Source: Rhizobium tumorigenes
GTDB lineage: Bacteria > Pseudomonadota > Alphaproteobacteria > Rhizobiales > Rhizobiaceae
Assembly (NCBI RefSeq): GCF_003240565.2
Contig: NZ_CP117255.1
Span: forward strand, 2,670,001-2,734,000
DNA length: 64,000 bases
Direction: 5' to 3'
Within the stretch, counting starts at the first letter, position 1. Each line of letters begins with the position of its first letter. The notes beneath the pieces are model-generated. The model did no database searches and had not been told where the DNA came from. It saw only the letters and a program-made list of their open reading frames with translations. This document shows positions 43,714 to 53,687 of the stretch, piece after piece. A program made the position numbers and the translations under genes.

Positions 43714-46452
43714 ATGACTGACAACAACGACGAAAAGACGCTGAGCGCATCGGGTAAGAAGACCCTCACACTGAAACCTTCAGGCGTGAACCAGGGCACC
43801 GTGCGTCAGGATATGGGTCGGGGTCGCACCAAAGCGGTCGTGGTCGAGACTCGCAAGCGCCGCCCTCTACGCCCGGAAGACGACAAGCAGGTGATCACGC
43901 CGGTCACGGCCCCAGCGCCTGCCGCTGCTGCACGCGTCGAGGCTGCACCGCAGCCTGCGGCCCGTCCGGCCCAGCCGCAGATCCAGACCCGCGTCAACCA
44001 GCCGAGCGGCATTGCTCCGCGTGCCCAGCCGGCAGCGCCGGCCTACCAGGCGCGTCCGCAGCAGGACCGCCCGTCGCGCCCGGTCGTGCTCAACCACCTT
44101 TCGCCAGACGAGATGGATGCCCGCCGCCGCGCGCTTGCCGATGCGCAGGCCCGTGACGCTGCAGACGCCATCCGCCGCGCCGAGGACGACGCCCGCCGCA
44201 AGATCGAGGACGAAAAGCGTCGCATCGAGGAAGAGGCTGAAGCCGTTCGTCGCGCTGCCGATCTCGCTGCACGCGGTCCCGAAATCGCAGCTGCCGAAGC
44301 CGCCGCAGAAGCAGCGGCCGAAGAAGCAGCCCGTATCGAGGCTGCCAAGCCACAGCCTGTTGCAGCTCCGCTCGTTCGCCGCGCAGATGCCGGCGCTCCG
44401 GCCGCACGCCCCGCCGTCGGCGACGTTGCCGGCCGCCGCAAGCCTCTTGGCGAAGAAGAAGAGAACCGCGGACCGCCGCGCACTGCCGTCATTCGCGGCA
44501 AGGTCGTTCGCGTCGAGCCGCCGAAGACACCGGCTCGCCCGAAGACCGAAGAAGAGCGCCGCCGTGGCAAGCTGACCGTCACGACAGCCAATGTCGACGA
44601 CGACGGCACGGGTCGCGGTCGTTCGCTCTCGGCCATGCGTCGCCGCCAGGAGAAATTCCGTCGCGGCCAGATGCAGGAGACCCGTGAAAAGGTCCTGCGC
44701 GAAGTGATCCTGCCTGAAACCATCACCATCCAGGAACTCGCACAGCGCATGTCCGAGAGGGCCGTCGACGTTATCAAGTTCCTGATGAAGGAAGGCCAGA
44801 TGATGAAGCCGGGCGACGTCATCGACGCCGATCTGGCTGAACTGATCGCGGTCGAATTCGGCCACACGGTCAAGCGCGTATCGGAATCCGACGTCGAACT
44901 GGGCCTGTTCAACGGCTCGCAGGAAGACGAAGAGCTGGTCTCGCGTCCTCCCGTTGTCACCATCATGGGCCACGTCGACCACGGCAAGACCTCGTTGCTC
45001 GATGCTATCCGCAAAACCAGCGTTGTGTCCGGCGAAGCTGGCGGTATCACCCAGCATATCGGTGCCTACCAGGTCGAGCAGAACGGCCAGAAGATCACCT
45101 TCATCGACACCCCGGGCCACGCCGCGTTTACCGCCATGCGTGCCCGTGGTGCGCAGGCTACCGACATCGCCATCCTGGTGGTTGCGGCCGACGACAGCGT
45201 CATGCCGCAGACAATCGAATCCATCGCCCATGCCAAGGCTGCCGGCGTGCCGATCATCGTCGCCATCAACAAGGTCGACAAGCACGAAGCCGATCCGCAG
45301 AAGGTGCGTAACCAGCTGCTTCAGCATGACGTGTTCGTGGAAACCATGGGCGGTGAAGTGCTCGACGTCGAAGTCTCGGCCAAGACAGGCCTCAACCTCG
45401 ACAAGCTGCTCGAAGCCGTGCTGCTGCAGTCGGAAATTCTCGACCTCAAGTCCAACCCGTCGCGTCCTGCCGAAGGTACGGTCATCGAAGCCCAACTCGA
45501 CCGCGGTCGTGGCCCGGTTGCGACCGTTCTCGTCCAGAAGGGCACGCTGCGTCCCGGCCAGATCATCGTTGCCGGCGATCAGTGGGGCCGCGTTCGCGCG
45601 CTGGTCAACGACAAGGGCGAGCAGGTCAAGGAAGCCGGTCCCGCCACGCCGGTCGAGGTTCTCGGCCTCTCCGGTACACCGTCTGCCGGTGATCGCTTCG
45701 CGATCGTCGATAGCGAAAGCCGGGCCCGCGAGATTTCCGAATACCGCCAACGCCTCACCCGCGACAAGGCCGCTGCCCGCCAGTCCGGTCAGCGCGGCTC
45801 GCTGGAACAGATGATGACGTTGCTTCAGAACAACGTTCTCAAGGAATTCCCGCTGGTCATCAAGGGCGACGTGCAGGGCTCGATCGAAGCCATCAACGGC
45901 GCGCTCGACAAGCTCGGCACCGACGAAGTGCGTGCCCGCATCGTCCATTCGGGCGCCGGTGCCATCACCGAATCGGATGTCTCGCTGGCCGAAGCCTCGG
46001 GTGCCGCGATCATCGGCTTCAACGTCCGCGCCAATGCACAGGCCCGTGCGTTCGCCGAACGCGAAGGTATCGAGATCCGCTACTACAGCATCATCTACGA
46101 TCTCGTCGACGACGTGAAGCAAGCGATGTCTGGCCTTCTTTCGCCGGAACGCCGCGAAACCTTCATCGGCAACGCCGAGATCCTCGAAGTCTTCAATATC
46201 ACGAAGACAGGCAAGGTGGCCGGTTGCCGCGTTACCGAAGGCAAGGTCGAGCGTGGAGCAGGCGTCCGCCTTATCCGCGACAACGTCGTTGTCCACGAAG
46301 GCAAACTCAAGACGCTCAAGCGCTTCAAGGACGAAGTCGCCGACGTGCCGATGGGTCAGGAGTGCGGTATGGCCTTCGAAAACTACGAAGACATGCGTGC
46401 CGGCGACGTCATCGAATGCTTCCGCGTCGAACACATCACGCGTACGCTCTGA
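43714..46452 (+). CDS. infB: Translation initiation factor IF-2
   Basis: IF-2 is the GTPase that brings fMet-tRNA to the ribosome. It has 912 residues: a long charged Ala/Arg/Glu-rich N-terminus (about 1-330) with a Pro/Ala-rich stretch, the IF2 N-domain, and a G domain with G1 GHVDHGKTS (about 418-426), G3 DTPGH (about 465) and NKVD (about 519), then domains II-IV ending in the fMet-tRNA-binding C-terminus. All GTPase motifs are intact. It follows the YlxR gene by 100 bases; a terminator follows. The large antisense open frame over it is a codon-bias artefact. Confidence 0.98.
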   Translation: MTDNNDEKTLSASGKKTLTLKPSGVNQGTVRQDMGRGRTKAVVVETRKRRPLRPEDDKQVITPVTAPAPAAAARVEAAPQPAARPAQPQIQTRVNQPSGIAPRAQPAAPAYQARPQQDRPSRPVVLNHLSPDEMDARRRALADAQARDAADAIRRAEDDARRKIEDEKRRIEEEAEAVRRAADLAARGPEIAAAEAAAEAAAEEAARIEAAKPQPVAAPLVRRADAGAPAARPAVGDVAGRRKPLGEEEENRGPPRTAVIRGKVVRVEPPKTPARPKTEEERRRGKLTVTTANVDDDGTGRGRSLSAMRRRQEKFRRGQMQETREKVLREVILPETITIQELAQRMSERAVDVIKFLMKEGQMMKPGDVIDADLAELIAVEFGHTVKRVSESDVELGLFNGSQEDEELVSRPPVVTIMGHVDHGKTSLLDAIRKTSVVSGEAGGITQHIGAYQVEQNGQKITFIDTPGHAAFTAMRARGAQATDIAILVVAADDSVMPQTIESIAHAKAAGVPIIVAINKVDKHEADPQKVRNQLLQHDVFVETMGGEVLDVEVSAKTGLNLDKLLEAVLLQSEILDLKSNPSRPAEGTVIEAQLDRGRGPVATVLVQKGTLRPGQIIVAGDQWGRVRALVNDKGEQVKEAGPATPVEVLGLSGTPSAGDRFAIVDSESRAREISEYRQRLTRDKAAARQSGQRGSLEQMMTLLQNNVLKEFPLVIKGDVQGSIEAINGALDKLGTDEVRARIVHSGAGAITESDVSLAEASGAAIIGFNVRANAQARAFAEREGIEIRYYSIIYDLVDDVKQAMSGLLSPERRETFIGNAEILEVFNITKTGKVAGCRVTEGKVERGAGVRLIRDNVVVHEGKLKTLKRFKDEVADVPMGQECGMAFENYEDMRAGDVIECFRVEHITRTL

Positions 46453-46480
46453 TCGATCGCGCATTATTGCCAAGATATCC

Positions 46481-46508
46481 AAACCGCCGGTGCAAACCGG
46501 CGGTTTTC
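46481..46508 (+). terminator. Terminator after infB
   Basis: AAACCGCCGG and CCGGCGGTTT flank a six-base loop (TGCAAA), with TTTT following. It ends the rimP-nusA-ylxR-infB transcript. Confidence 0.8.
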
Positions 46509-46535
46509 TGTTGAATTCGGCCGACGAACAGTCAA

Positions 46536-47177
46536 ATGCTGCGCGACGTTATCCTCAAGGCTTCTCATATGCTTACATCACCGCTGTCGCAGGACAACCG
46601 TTTCAGCCTGTCCTACATCCGCCAGCCCGGTGAGGAAGCTCATGTCGTCAGCGAGGCTATCGGACGGTTCGGTCATCCTCTGAGCCCGCGCGCCAGCATC
46701 AACGGCTGGTACCTCATGGTCGGCGTCCTCGGTGGTGCAGCGCTGAGCCTTTTTCTCAATATCTACCGCAGCCTCATCCTGCTTCCCTCGTTCGGGCCGA
46801 CGCCGCTGATCGATGTGTTCAACCTGATGCTCATCTGCTCGGTCCCCTGCCTTGCCGTCTGCGTGCTGATGATGCTTTCGCTCCGGCGCGAGGCCTACCT
46901 TCAGCGGAGCGCAAGGGCGAGCCGCATCCTCCCGGATGCCACCGTGATGGTCAGCGTCTCGCCGGAGGGTATCGCCTGGGAACGGCCCGGCGCCATGACG
47001 ACATTGGCCTGGACCATAATTTCCGCCATCGAGGAACGGCATGGCCGTATCGAGTTCGACAGCGAGGCGACGGTCCACTACATCCCGGCCCATGCCTTCC
47101 ATAACCGGCAGGAACAGGACGCGGTTCTGGCTCGCATACGCAACCTCTGGCAGCCGCCCGTCCCAGCAAAGCCTTGA
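46536..47177 (+). CDS. Two-helix membrane protein with YcxB-like domain
   Basis: This 213-residue protein has two membrane helices (about 58-80 and 90-115, joined by a short loop) and a C-terminal soluble part that matches the YcxB-like pattern: GIAWERPGAMTTLAWTIISAIEERHGRIEF...HYIPAHAF. The function of the family is unknown. It sits alone between the infB terminator and rbfA, which is unusual since rbfA normally follows infB directly. A start at 46569 (second ATG, MLTSPL) is also possible; the first lacks a strong ribosome site. Confidence 0.65.
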   Translation: MLRDVILKASHMLTSPLSQDNRFSLSYIRQPGEEAHVVSEAIGRFGHPLSPRASINGWYLMVGVLGGAALSLFLNIYRSLILLPSFGPTPLIDVFNLMLICSVPCLAVCVLMMLSLRREAYLQRSARASRILPDATVMVSVSPEGIAWERPGAMTTLAWTIISAIEERHGRIEFDSEATVHYIPAHAFHNRQEQDAVLARIRNLWQPPVPAKP

Positions 47178-47246
47178 CCTTTTCAGCATATCAGGGCATG
47201 TGAGCCGCTTTATCGCGTCCCTTTGGACGCCGCTGATGGAAACACC

Positions 47247-47657
47247 ATGACCAGACCCACTACCTCCGCGCCCTCGCAGCGCATGCTTCGCGTTGGCGAA
47301 CAGGTCCGAGGCGCCATAACGCAGGTGCTGCAGCGCGGCGAAGTTCGCGAGCCGGTCCTCGAAAAGACCGTGCTTGCCATCTCGGAAGTGCGCATGTCGC
47401 CGGACCTGAAGGTTGCCACCGCCTATGTCTCGCCGCTCGGCGTCGCCGACCACGATACGATCATCGATCTGCTCAACAAGCACGCCAAATATATACGCGG
47501 CCGCGTCGGCCCGCTGCTTCGCCAGCTGAAATACATGCCGGAAATCCGCTTCAAGGACGACACGAGCTTCGATAACTACAAGAAGATCGACGATCTCCTG
47601 AAGTCGCCGGAAGTCCAGCGTGATCTCGGCCCCGATACCGACGACACCCAATCATAG
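47247..47657 (+). CDS. rbfA: Ribosome-binding factor A
   Basis: RbfA assists late 30S maturation by binding the 16S rRNA helix 1 region. It has 136 residues with the KH-like fold: [47 protein letters not shown], and the C-terminal part [24 protein letters not shown] 47247 is preferred over the TTG at 47223 because the conserved sequence follows it and GATGGA precedes it. truB follows after 9 bases, the usual rbfA-truB pair. Confidence 0.93.
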   Translation: MTRPTTSAPSQRMLRVGEQVRGAITQVLQRGEVREPVLEKTVLAISEVRMSPDLKVATAYVSPLGVADHDTIIDLLNKHAKYIRGRVGPLLRQLKYMPEIRFKDDTSFDNYKKIDDLLKSPEVQRDLGPDTDDTQS

Positions 47658-47666
47658 TAGAGACCG

Positions 47667-48599
47667 ATGTCCAGACCCAGAAAACCAAAGGGCCGCCCGG
47701 TTTCCGGCTGGCTGATCCTCGACAAGCCGATCGATTTCGGCTCGACCGAGGCTGTCTCGAAGATCAAATGGCTGTTCAACGCCCAGAAGGCCGGCCACGC
47801 CGGTACTTTGGATCCGCTGGCCTCGGGCATGCTGCCGATCGCGCTCGGCGATGCGACCAAGACGGTTCCCTACGTCATGGACGGACGCAAGATCTATGAA
47901 TTCACCGTCACATGGGGTGAAGAGCGCGCCACCGACGACCTCGAGGGCGAAGTCACGCAGAGCTCGGACAAGCGTCCCTCGGCGGAGGACATACGCGCCC
48001 TTCTGCCCAACTACACCGGCGTCATCAACCAGATCCCGCCGCAGTTTTCTGCCATCAAGATCGCCGGCGAACGGGCCTACGATCTCGCCCGCGAAGGCGA
48101 GACCGTCGATATCCCGTCCCGCGAAGTCGAGATCTTCCGCCTGACGCTGCTCGCCTGCCCCGATGCCTCCACGGCGCATTTCGAAGTCGAATGCGGCAAG
48201 GGCACCTATGTCCGAGCTCTCGCCCGCGACTTTGGCCGCGACCTCGGCTGCTACGGCCACGTCTCCGGCCTGCGCCGCACCTTCGTCGCGCCGTTTGCCG
48301 AGGAAACCATGGTGCCGCTCGCGGAACTCGTGGCGCTCGAAGCCATCGAGGATATGGAAGAGCGCCTCGCCGCCCTCGACGCGCTGGTCATCGACACCGC
48401 AGAAGCCCTGTCATCCCTCCCGCATCTCGCCATCACCGACGAACAAGCCCACCGCCTGAAGATGGGCAACCCCATCCTCGTCCGCGGCCGCGATGCGCCG
48501 GTCGCCGAGAGCGAAGCCTATGCCACGGCGCGCGGCAAGCTCATTGCTATCGGCGAGATCGGCGAAGGCGAATTCCGGCCGAAGCGGGTGTTTGTCTGA
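47667..48599 (+). CDS. truB: tRNA pseudouridine-55 synthase
   Basis: TruB converts U55 in the T-loop of nearly all tRNAs to pseudouridine and also acts as a tRNA chaperone. It has 310 residues: [17 protein letters not shown] near the start, the catalytic motif [19 protein letters not shown] (about 43-61, Asp49), and [26 protein letters not shown]; the C-terminal PUA-like part is present. Nine bases after rbfA, clearly cotranscribed. The start fits the family. Confidence 0.95.
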   Translation: MSRPRKPKGRPVSGWLILDKPIDFGSTEAVSKIKWLFNAQKAGHAGTLDPLASGMLPIALGDATKTVPYVMDGRKIYEFTVTWGEERATDDLEGEVTQSSDKRPSAEDIRALLPNYTGVINQIPPQFSAIKIAGERAYDLAREGETVDIPSREVEIFRLTLLACPDASTAHFEVECGKGTYVRALARDFGRDLGCYGHVSGLRRTFVAPFAEETMVPLAELVALEAIEDMEERLAALDALVIDTAEALSSLPHLAITDEQAHRLKMGNPILVRGRDAPVAESEAYATARGKLIAIGEIGEGEFRPKRVFV

Positions 48600-48821
48600 G
48601 GGACGGGCTAACTTTCTTTCCATAATCGGGGATCGGCAGTCACCTTAGAGGTTCAAACCAAGCCCTCGCAGTTTGGTCCTGGACAAGCCTTTAAGTGAAA
48701 AATTAAGATATCGCTAAGTATACCTGCGGTAGAGTTCGGAGGGCATGATGCCTCCCTGGGTTCAAGGGGCCGTCCATGGTGGTAGGGCGATCGGCACGCA
48801 GTTCCTGGGGAGGACTTTGCA

Positions 48822-49400
48822 GTGGCATTTCTATCTTCCATTTCCGGCAGTTCGACCGCCTTGCTTCTTCTTCAGCCGGCCGGAACTTCGCCGACAACGC
48901 CGACTCAAAGCGCGACCGACGCGATCACCGCAACCGCAAGCGGCCAGACGCGACAGGGAAAAGTTAGCGTAGTGAGGCAGCCAAGTCCGGGCGAGTCGAA
49001 GGTTGCCGAGGCAATGTTCGGCGTCAACCATCCGAGCATCACCAAGCAGAAACTCGATATCATCGACCGTACGGCCAAAGCGCTGGGCGTCAATCAGGAC
49101 GACTACTCCTCGAGGGATGATTTTGTTGCCGCCATGCAAAAAGCTTTCGCACGCCTGAAAGTCGACGGCGGGGATAGCGCCGTCCATGGCCTTGAAAAGG
49201 AACTCGGCCTAGACAAGCTCGGCATCTCGCTCCAGGATGTCATAGACAGTGCCAGCAATCCTGAGGCTAACGACAGGCTGACGAAAGCCTTGAAGCGGAA
49301 CGCCGGAATGTACGGAGACGATACAGACGGCACCGATACATCCCCTTCACTGCCAACACCGAATTTCGCGACAGGCCTGTACGGATCTTCAAACCGATAG
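48822..49400 (+). CDS. Hypothetical protein with Ala/Thr-rich N-terminus (192 aa)
   Basis: Read from GTG 48822 (GGGGAGG eight bases upstream), the protein has 192 residues. The N-terminal 50 are Ser/Thr/Ala-rich and low in complexity; the middle is helical (about 60-150, with [23 protein letters not shown] and [23 protein letters not shown], then a second [23 protein letters not shown]); the C-terminus is Asp/Thr-rich. The amphipathic N-terminal region is not a clean signal peptide. I do not recognise a family; it looks like rhizobial proteins of unknown function. It stands alone between truB and rpsO. Confidence 0.6.
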   Translation: MAFLSSISGSSTALLLLQPAGTSPTTPTQSATDAITATASGQTRQGKVSVVRQPSPGESKVAEAMFGVNHPSITKQKLDIIDRTAKALGVNQDDYSSRDDFVAAMQKAFARLKVDGGDSAVHGLEKELGLDKLGISLQDVIDSASNPEANDRLTKALKRNAGMYGDDTDGTDTSPSLPTPNFATGLYGSSNR

Positions 49401-49654
49401 CTTGGCCTAGACGCGCACTGCAAAAAGGTTGCTTTCAGAGCAGCATGCCAGGCTTGCCGGCGCGGTCATTGCTCGGAAGGGGCAAAAGGACTTTGTCCTC
49501 TCCCCACTGCCTCTACCCACGCCCTCTTCCCTTCCCACCCCAATTAGTTTATAGGCTGCGCCAGCACTGGGCTTGCCCATTTGCTTTCGCGGCCAAAGCT
49601 GGACGACATCTCGGCTTTTGGCGACTTCTTCCTCCTCATCGAAAGGACCATCCG

Positions 49655-49924
49655 ATGTCGATTACTGCTGAGCGCAAGTCTGCGCTGATCAAGGAATACG
49701 CAACTGTCGAAGGCGACACAGGTTCGCCGGAAGTACAGGTTGCCATCCTGACCGAACGGATCAACAATCTGACCGGCCATTTCAAGGACCACAAGAAGGA
49801 TAACCATTCCCGCCGTGGTCTGCTGACGATGGTTTCGAGCCGCCGTTCGCTGCTCGACTATCTGAAGAAGAAGGACGTATCCCGCTACAGCAAGCTGATT
49901 GCTGCCCTCGGTATCCGTCGTTAA
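49655..49924 (+). CDS. rpsO: 30S ribosomal protein S15
   Basis: S15 is a primary binder of 16S rRNA helix junctions, early in 30S assembly, and in many bacteria represses its own translation. It has 89 residues, the standard length: [55 protein letters not shown] and a C-terminal [21 protein letters not shown] precedes ATG 49655; the long frame from 49445 is leader. It is followed by a strong hairpin and then pnp, the classic rpsO-pnp pair. Confidence 0.97.
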   Translation: MSITAERKSALIKEYATVEGDTGSPEVQVAILTERINNLTGHFKDHKKDNHSRRGLLTMVSSRRSLLDYLKKKDVSRYSKLIAALGIRR

Positions 49925-49931
49925 CAATTTT

Positions 49932-49968
49932 GCGGCGGGCGTTCCTGACGGGACGCCCGCCGGACTTT
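49932..49968 (+). terminator. Terminator after rpsO
   Basis: CGGCGGGCGT pairs with ACGCCCGCCG across a tetra- to deca-base loop, followed by GACTTTTA. It separates rpsO from pnp, which would then rely on read-through or its own promoter. Confidence 0.8.
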
Positions 49969-50330
49969 TATGACCGGGTCGCACCGACCCACATCCCGAT
50001 GCCTGACCGCGCCACGATATGATCCGCGCAACAGGCAAGAGGCGGCGAACCGGATGGGCCGGCTTCGCCAAGACATAAACCGTTGACCTGTCATGGGGCA
50101 GGATTGCCGGACGCTTTCGCCAGGACCCTTGGTCCAGGCCGTCTTCTAGGTCCAGGACCTGAAGCCGCAATGCCGGACACGATCGTCTCCGTCCACCGCC
50201 TGAAGGCGAGACGGAAACGCCGGAAAAGCCTCCCGCTGTCTTGCCCGTGACCTGTCACACAATGCGGTCGACGATGCGCCTTGCCCGAACCGGCGGTGGC
50301 GCGTTTTCCCGCATCAGGCAAGGATACGAT
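49969..50330 (+). promoter_or_regulatory. Long 5' leader of pnp
   Basis: About 360 bases without a gene, full of short inverted segments (several GGTCC/GGACC pairs near 50124-50160, and CGTCTCCGTCC with complement near 50185-50215). In E. coli, RNase III and PNPase degrade such a leader to control pnp. Whether this holds here is not known. No clean promoter was identified. Confidence 0.4.
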
Positions 50331-52466
50331 ATGTTCGACGTACACACAGTGGAAATCGAGTGGGCAGGACGCCCGCTGAAACTCGAAACCGGCAAGATCG
50401 CACGTCAGGCTGACGGCGCGGTTCTCGCCACCTACGGCGAGACCGTGGTTCTGGCCACCGTCGTTTCGGCCAAGTCGCCGAAGCCGGGTCAGGATTTCTT
50501 CCCGCTGACTGTCAACTACCAGGAAAAGACCTACGCAGCCGGAAAGATCCCAGGCGGCTACTTCAAGCGCGAAGGCCGCCCGAGCGAGAAGGAAACACTG
50601 GTTTCCCGTCTCATCGACCGCCCGATCCGCCCGCTTTTCCCGGCTGGCTACAAGAACGACACCCAGGTCGTCGTAACCGTTGTCCAACACGACCTTGAAA
50701 ACGATCCCGACATCCTCGCCATGGTTGCCACCTCGGCTGCCCTGACGCTCTCCGGCGTTCCCTTCATGGGCCCAATCGGCGGCGCGCGCGTCGGCTACAT
50801 CAATGGCGAATACGTCCTCAACCCGCATCTCGACGAGATGGACGAATCGGTTCTCGACCTCGTCGTTGCCGGCACGCAGGACGCCGTCCTGATGGTTGAA
50901 TCGGAAGCCAAGGAACTGTCCGAAGAAATCATGCTCGGCGCCGTCATGTTCGGCCACCGTGGTTTCCAGCCGGTCATCGACGCGATCATCAAGCTCGCCG
51001 AAGTTGCTGCCAAGGAAGCCCGTGACTTCCAGGCGGAAGACCATTCCGAACTCGAAGCCGAAATGCTGAAGCACTTCGAAGCCGAGCTTCGCGAAGGCTA
51101 CAAGATCACCCAGAAGGCCGACCGCTACGCAGCCGTCGACGCCGTCAAGGCCAAGGTCAAGGCGCATTACTTCCCGGAAGGCGCAGAGCCGAAGTACTCG
51201 GCCGAAGTCATCGGCGCCGTCTTCAAGCACCTTCAGGCGAAGATCGTTCGCTGGAACATCCTCGACACCAAGAGCCGCATCGACGGCCGTGACCTGTCGA
51301 CCGTTCGTCCGATCGTATCGGAAGTCGGCCTGCTGCCACGCACCCACGGTTCTGCCCTGTTCACCCGCGGCGAAACGCAGGCGATCGTCGTTGCCACGCT
51401 CGGCACCGGTGAAGACGAGCAGTATGTCGATAGCCTGACCGGCATGTACAAGGAACGCTTCCTTCTGCATTACAACTTCCCTCCCTACTCGGTTGGCGAA
51501 ACCGGCCGCATGGGCTCCCCGGGCCGCCGCGAAATCGGCCATGGCAAGCTCGCATGGCGCGCCATTCGTCCGATGCTGCCGACACCTGAGCAGTTCCCCT
51601 ACACGCTGCGCGTCGTCTCCGAGATCACCGAGTCCAACGGCTCGTCCTCGATGGCCACCGTCTGCGGCACCTCGCTCGCGCTGATGGATGCCGGCGTTCC
51701 GCTCGGCCGCCCGGTTGCCGGTATCGCCATGGGCCTGATCAAGGAAGAGGACCGCTTTGCAGTTCTCTCCGACATCCTCGGCGACGAAGATCATCTCGGC
51801 GACATGGACTTCAAGGTTGCCGGCACGGAAGGCGGCATTACCGCCCTTCAGATGGACATCAAGATCGAAGGCATCACCGAAGAGATCATGAACGTCGCGC
51901 TGAACCAGGCGAAGGACGGTCGTCTTCACATCCTCAACGAGATGTCCAACGCCATTTCCGAAGGCCGTGGCCAGCTAGGCGAATTCGCTCCGCGCATCGA
52001 GATCATGAACATCCCGGTCGACAAGATCCGTGAAGTCATCGGCTCCGGCGGCAAGGTCATCCGCGAAATCGTTGAAAAGACGGGCGCCAAGATCAACATC
52101 GAAGACGATGGCACGATCAAGATCGCATCCTCGTCCGGCAAGGAAATCGAAGCGGCCCGCAAGTGGATCCACTCGATCGTTGCCGAGCCTGAGATCAACC
52201 AGATCTACGAAGGCACGGTCGTCAAGACCGCTGACTTCGGCGCTTTCGTCAACTTCTTCGGCGCACGCGACGGCCTGGTGCACATCTCCCAGCTCGCCGG
52301 CGACCGCGTTGCCAAGACGACTGATGTCGTCAAGGAAGGCCAGAAGGTCTGGGTCAAGCTGCTCGGCTTCGACGAACGCGGCAAGGTTCGCCTCTCCATG
52401 AAGGTCGTCGACCAGGCCACCGGCCAGGAAATCGTCGGCGAAAAGAAGGATGCCGCAGCCGAATAA
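50331..52466 (+). CDS. pnp: Polyribonucleotide nucleotidyltransferase (PNPase)
   Basis: PNPase degrades RNA 3' to 5' by phosphorolysis within the degradosome. It has 711 residues: two RNase PH-like domains (first ~1-210; second ~310-540 with the active site around [25 protein letters not shown]), an alpha linker, a KH domain (about 556-615; [20 protein letters not shown]) and an S1 domain (about 622-692; [29 protein letters not shown]). ATG 50331 with AAGGATACGAT upstream is the start; the longer frame from 50241 is leader. A terminator follows directly. Confidence 0.97.
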   Translation: MFDVHTVEIEWAGRPLKLETGKIARQADGAVLATYGETVVLATVVSAKSPKPGQDFFPLTVNYQEKTYAAGKIPGGYFKREGRPSEKETLVSRLIDRPIRPLFPAGYKNDTQVVVTVVQHDLENDPDILAMVATSAALTLSGVPFMGPIGGARVGYINGEYVLNPHLDEMDESVLDLVVAGTQDAVLMVESEAKELSEEIMLGAVMFGHRGFQPVIDAIIKLAEVAAKEARDFQAEDHSELEAEMLKHFEAELREGYKITQKADRYAAVDAVKAKVKAHYFPEGAEPKYSAEVIGAVFKHLQAKIVRWNILDTKSRIDGRDLSTVRPIVSEVGLLPRTHGSALFTRGETQAIVVATLGTGEDEQYVDSLTGMYKERFLLHYNFPPYSVGETGRMGSPGRREIGHGKLAWRAIRPMLPTPEQFPYTLRVVSEITESNGSSSMATVCGTSLALMDAGVPLGRPVAGIAMGLIKEEDRFAVLSDILGDEDHLGDMDFKVAGTEGGITALQMDIKIEGITEEIMNVALNQAKDGRLHILNEMSNAISEGRGQLGEFAPRIEIMNIPVDKIREVIGSGGKVIREIVEKTGAKINIEDDGTIKIASSSGKEIEAARKWIHSIVAEPEINQIYEGTVVKTADFGAFVNFFGARDGLVHISQLAGDRVAKTTDVVKEGQKVWVKLLGFDERGKVRLSMKVVDQATGQEIVGEKKDAAAE

Positions 52467-52489
52467 GCTGCGCCTTCGCTTGCATCTCC

Positions 52490-52522
52490 GGGGCGCGGGA
52501 CAAGTCTTCCGCGCCCCTTTTC
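52490..52522 (+). terminator. Terminator after pnp
   Basis: GGGGCGCGGGA and TTCCGCGCCCC form a stem over a short loop, followed by TTTTCT, 24 bases after the pnp stop codon. Confidence 0.8.
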
Positions 52523-52548
52523 TATCCGCCTTTGACACGAGATAAGCC

Positions 52549-53565
52549 ATGAGCCGCGACGCCCTGAAGACCCTGTTCCATCCCTTTGCCTCCGCCACCG
52601 TGGCTGCACCCGGTGAAGGTGAACGCATCCTGTTTCTCGGCGCCGAGGCCGGGTTTGCGCTGCCGCCAGAGTTTCTGGCGACGTTGACCGCGGTCCAGGG
52701 TTTTCGCCCGCTCTATCGCCAGCTGCAGGCAAGCCGCATCGAGGCGACGCCTGAGATAGAGGGAGCGGACTATGACGGCGCGCTGGTCCTCTGCACCAAG
52801 CACAAGGGCGAGAACGAGGCCAACATCGCCGAAGCACTCGCACGGGTGAAACTCGGCGGCCTGATCGTCGTCGCCGGCGGCAAGGAAGATGGCATCGCCT
52901 CGCTGCGCAAGCGCGTCGAAGGCCTTGGTCTTCCCATCGACCATATGCCGAAATATCATGGCGTGGCCTTCTGGTTCGGACGCCCCGAAGACACGGTGCC
53001 GATGCTGGCCAAGCTTCAGAAGCCCGCAATCCGGGTCGATGGCCGCTTCACGACGGCACCGGGCATGTTCTCCCACGAGCGCATCGACGGCGGCTCCGAA
53101 CTGCTCGCCTCGCGCCTGCCGGCCGACTTTACCGGTGACGTCGCAGATTTCGGTGCCGGATGGGGTTACCTCGCCGTCGAGATGGGTATGCGCTCGCCTA
53201 AACTAGGGCGCATCGACCTCTACGAGGCAGATCACGCCGCGCTGGAAGCAGCCAAGCTCAATCTCGCTTCCAATATCCCGAATATCGCGGCCCGCTTCTT
53301 CTGGCACGACCTGGCTGGCGAATCCGTGCGCGACAAATACGATCTCGTCATCATGAACCCACCTTTTCACGAAGGACATGCCGCCGATCCGTTGCTCGGT
53401 CAGGCGCTCATCAAGACGGCCGCGGGAGCGATCCGCAGCGGTGGCCGGCTGTTGCTCGTGGCAAACCGTGGCCTGCCCTATGAACCGGTGCTGGCGGGGC
53501 TGTTCAAGAATAGCGGTGAAACTTGCCGTAATGCTCGGTTTAAAGTGTTGTGGGCAAGTAAATAG
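52549..53565 (+). CDS. 16S rRNA m2G methyltransferase-like protein (RsmC type)
   Basis: This 338-residue protein has an N-terminal degenerate domain (about 1-170) and a C-terminal SAM-dependent methyltransferase domain with DFGAGWGYLAVEM as the SAM loop, YEADHAALEAAKLNL and the catalytic NPPFH (about 275-279). The two-domain layout and NPPFH match RsmC/RsmD-type N2-guanine methyltransferases that modify rRNA, and location next to pnp is consistent with RNA metabolism. The exact guanosine is unknown. It follows the pnp terminator by 27 bases. Confidence 0.82.
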   Translation: MSRDALKTLFHPFASATVAAPGEGERILFLGAEAGFALPPEFLATLTAVQGFRPLYRQLQASRIEATPEIEGADYDGALVLCTKHKGENEANIAEALARVKLGGLIVVAGGKEDGIASLRKRVEGLGLPIDHMPKYHGVAFWFGRPEDTVPMLAKLQKPAIRVDGRFTTAPGMFSHERIDGGSELLASRLPADFTGDVADFGAGWGYLAVEMGMRSPKLGRIDLYEADHAALEAAKLNLASNIPNIAARFFWHDLAGESVRDKYDLVIMNPPFHEGHAADPLLGQALIKTAAGAIRSGGRLLLVANRGLPYEPVLAGLFKNSGETCRNARFKVLWASK

Positions 53566-53644
53566 GTTTGTCCACTACCGGACAATCCGGCATTGATAAT
53601 AAACTAATTAAGAATAAGCTCGACAGAGCGACATTCCGCGGCTT

Positions 53645-53685
53645 ATCTTCTGGCGACTGATATTTAACATCGAACGCCAGAAGAT
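53645..53685 (+). promoter_or_regulatory. Perfect inverted repeat abutting the AraC start codon
   Basis: ATCTTCTGGCG (53645-53655) and CGCCAGAAGAT (53675-53685) are exact complements 30 bases apart centre to centre, about three helical turns. The right arm covers the only purine-rich ribosome-binding stretch (AGAAGA) and ends two bases before ATG 53688. It could be an autoregulatory operator or an mRNA hairpin hiding the start. Confidence 0.55.
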
Positions 53686-53687
53686 CA

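Noticed and set aside
48691..48706. TTAA-N8-TTAA as a third CtrA site
   Set aside because: The spacing is eight, not seven, so it fails the consensus.
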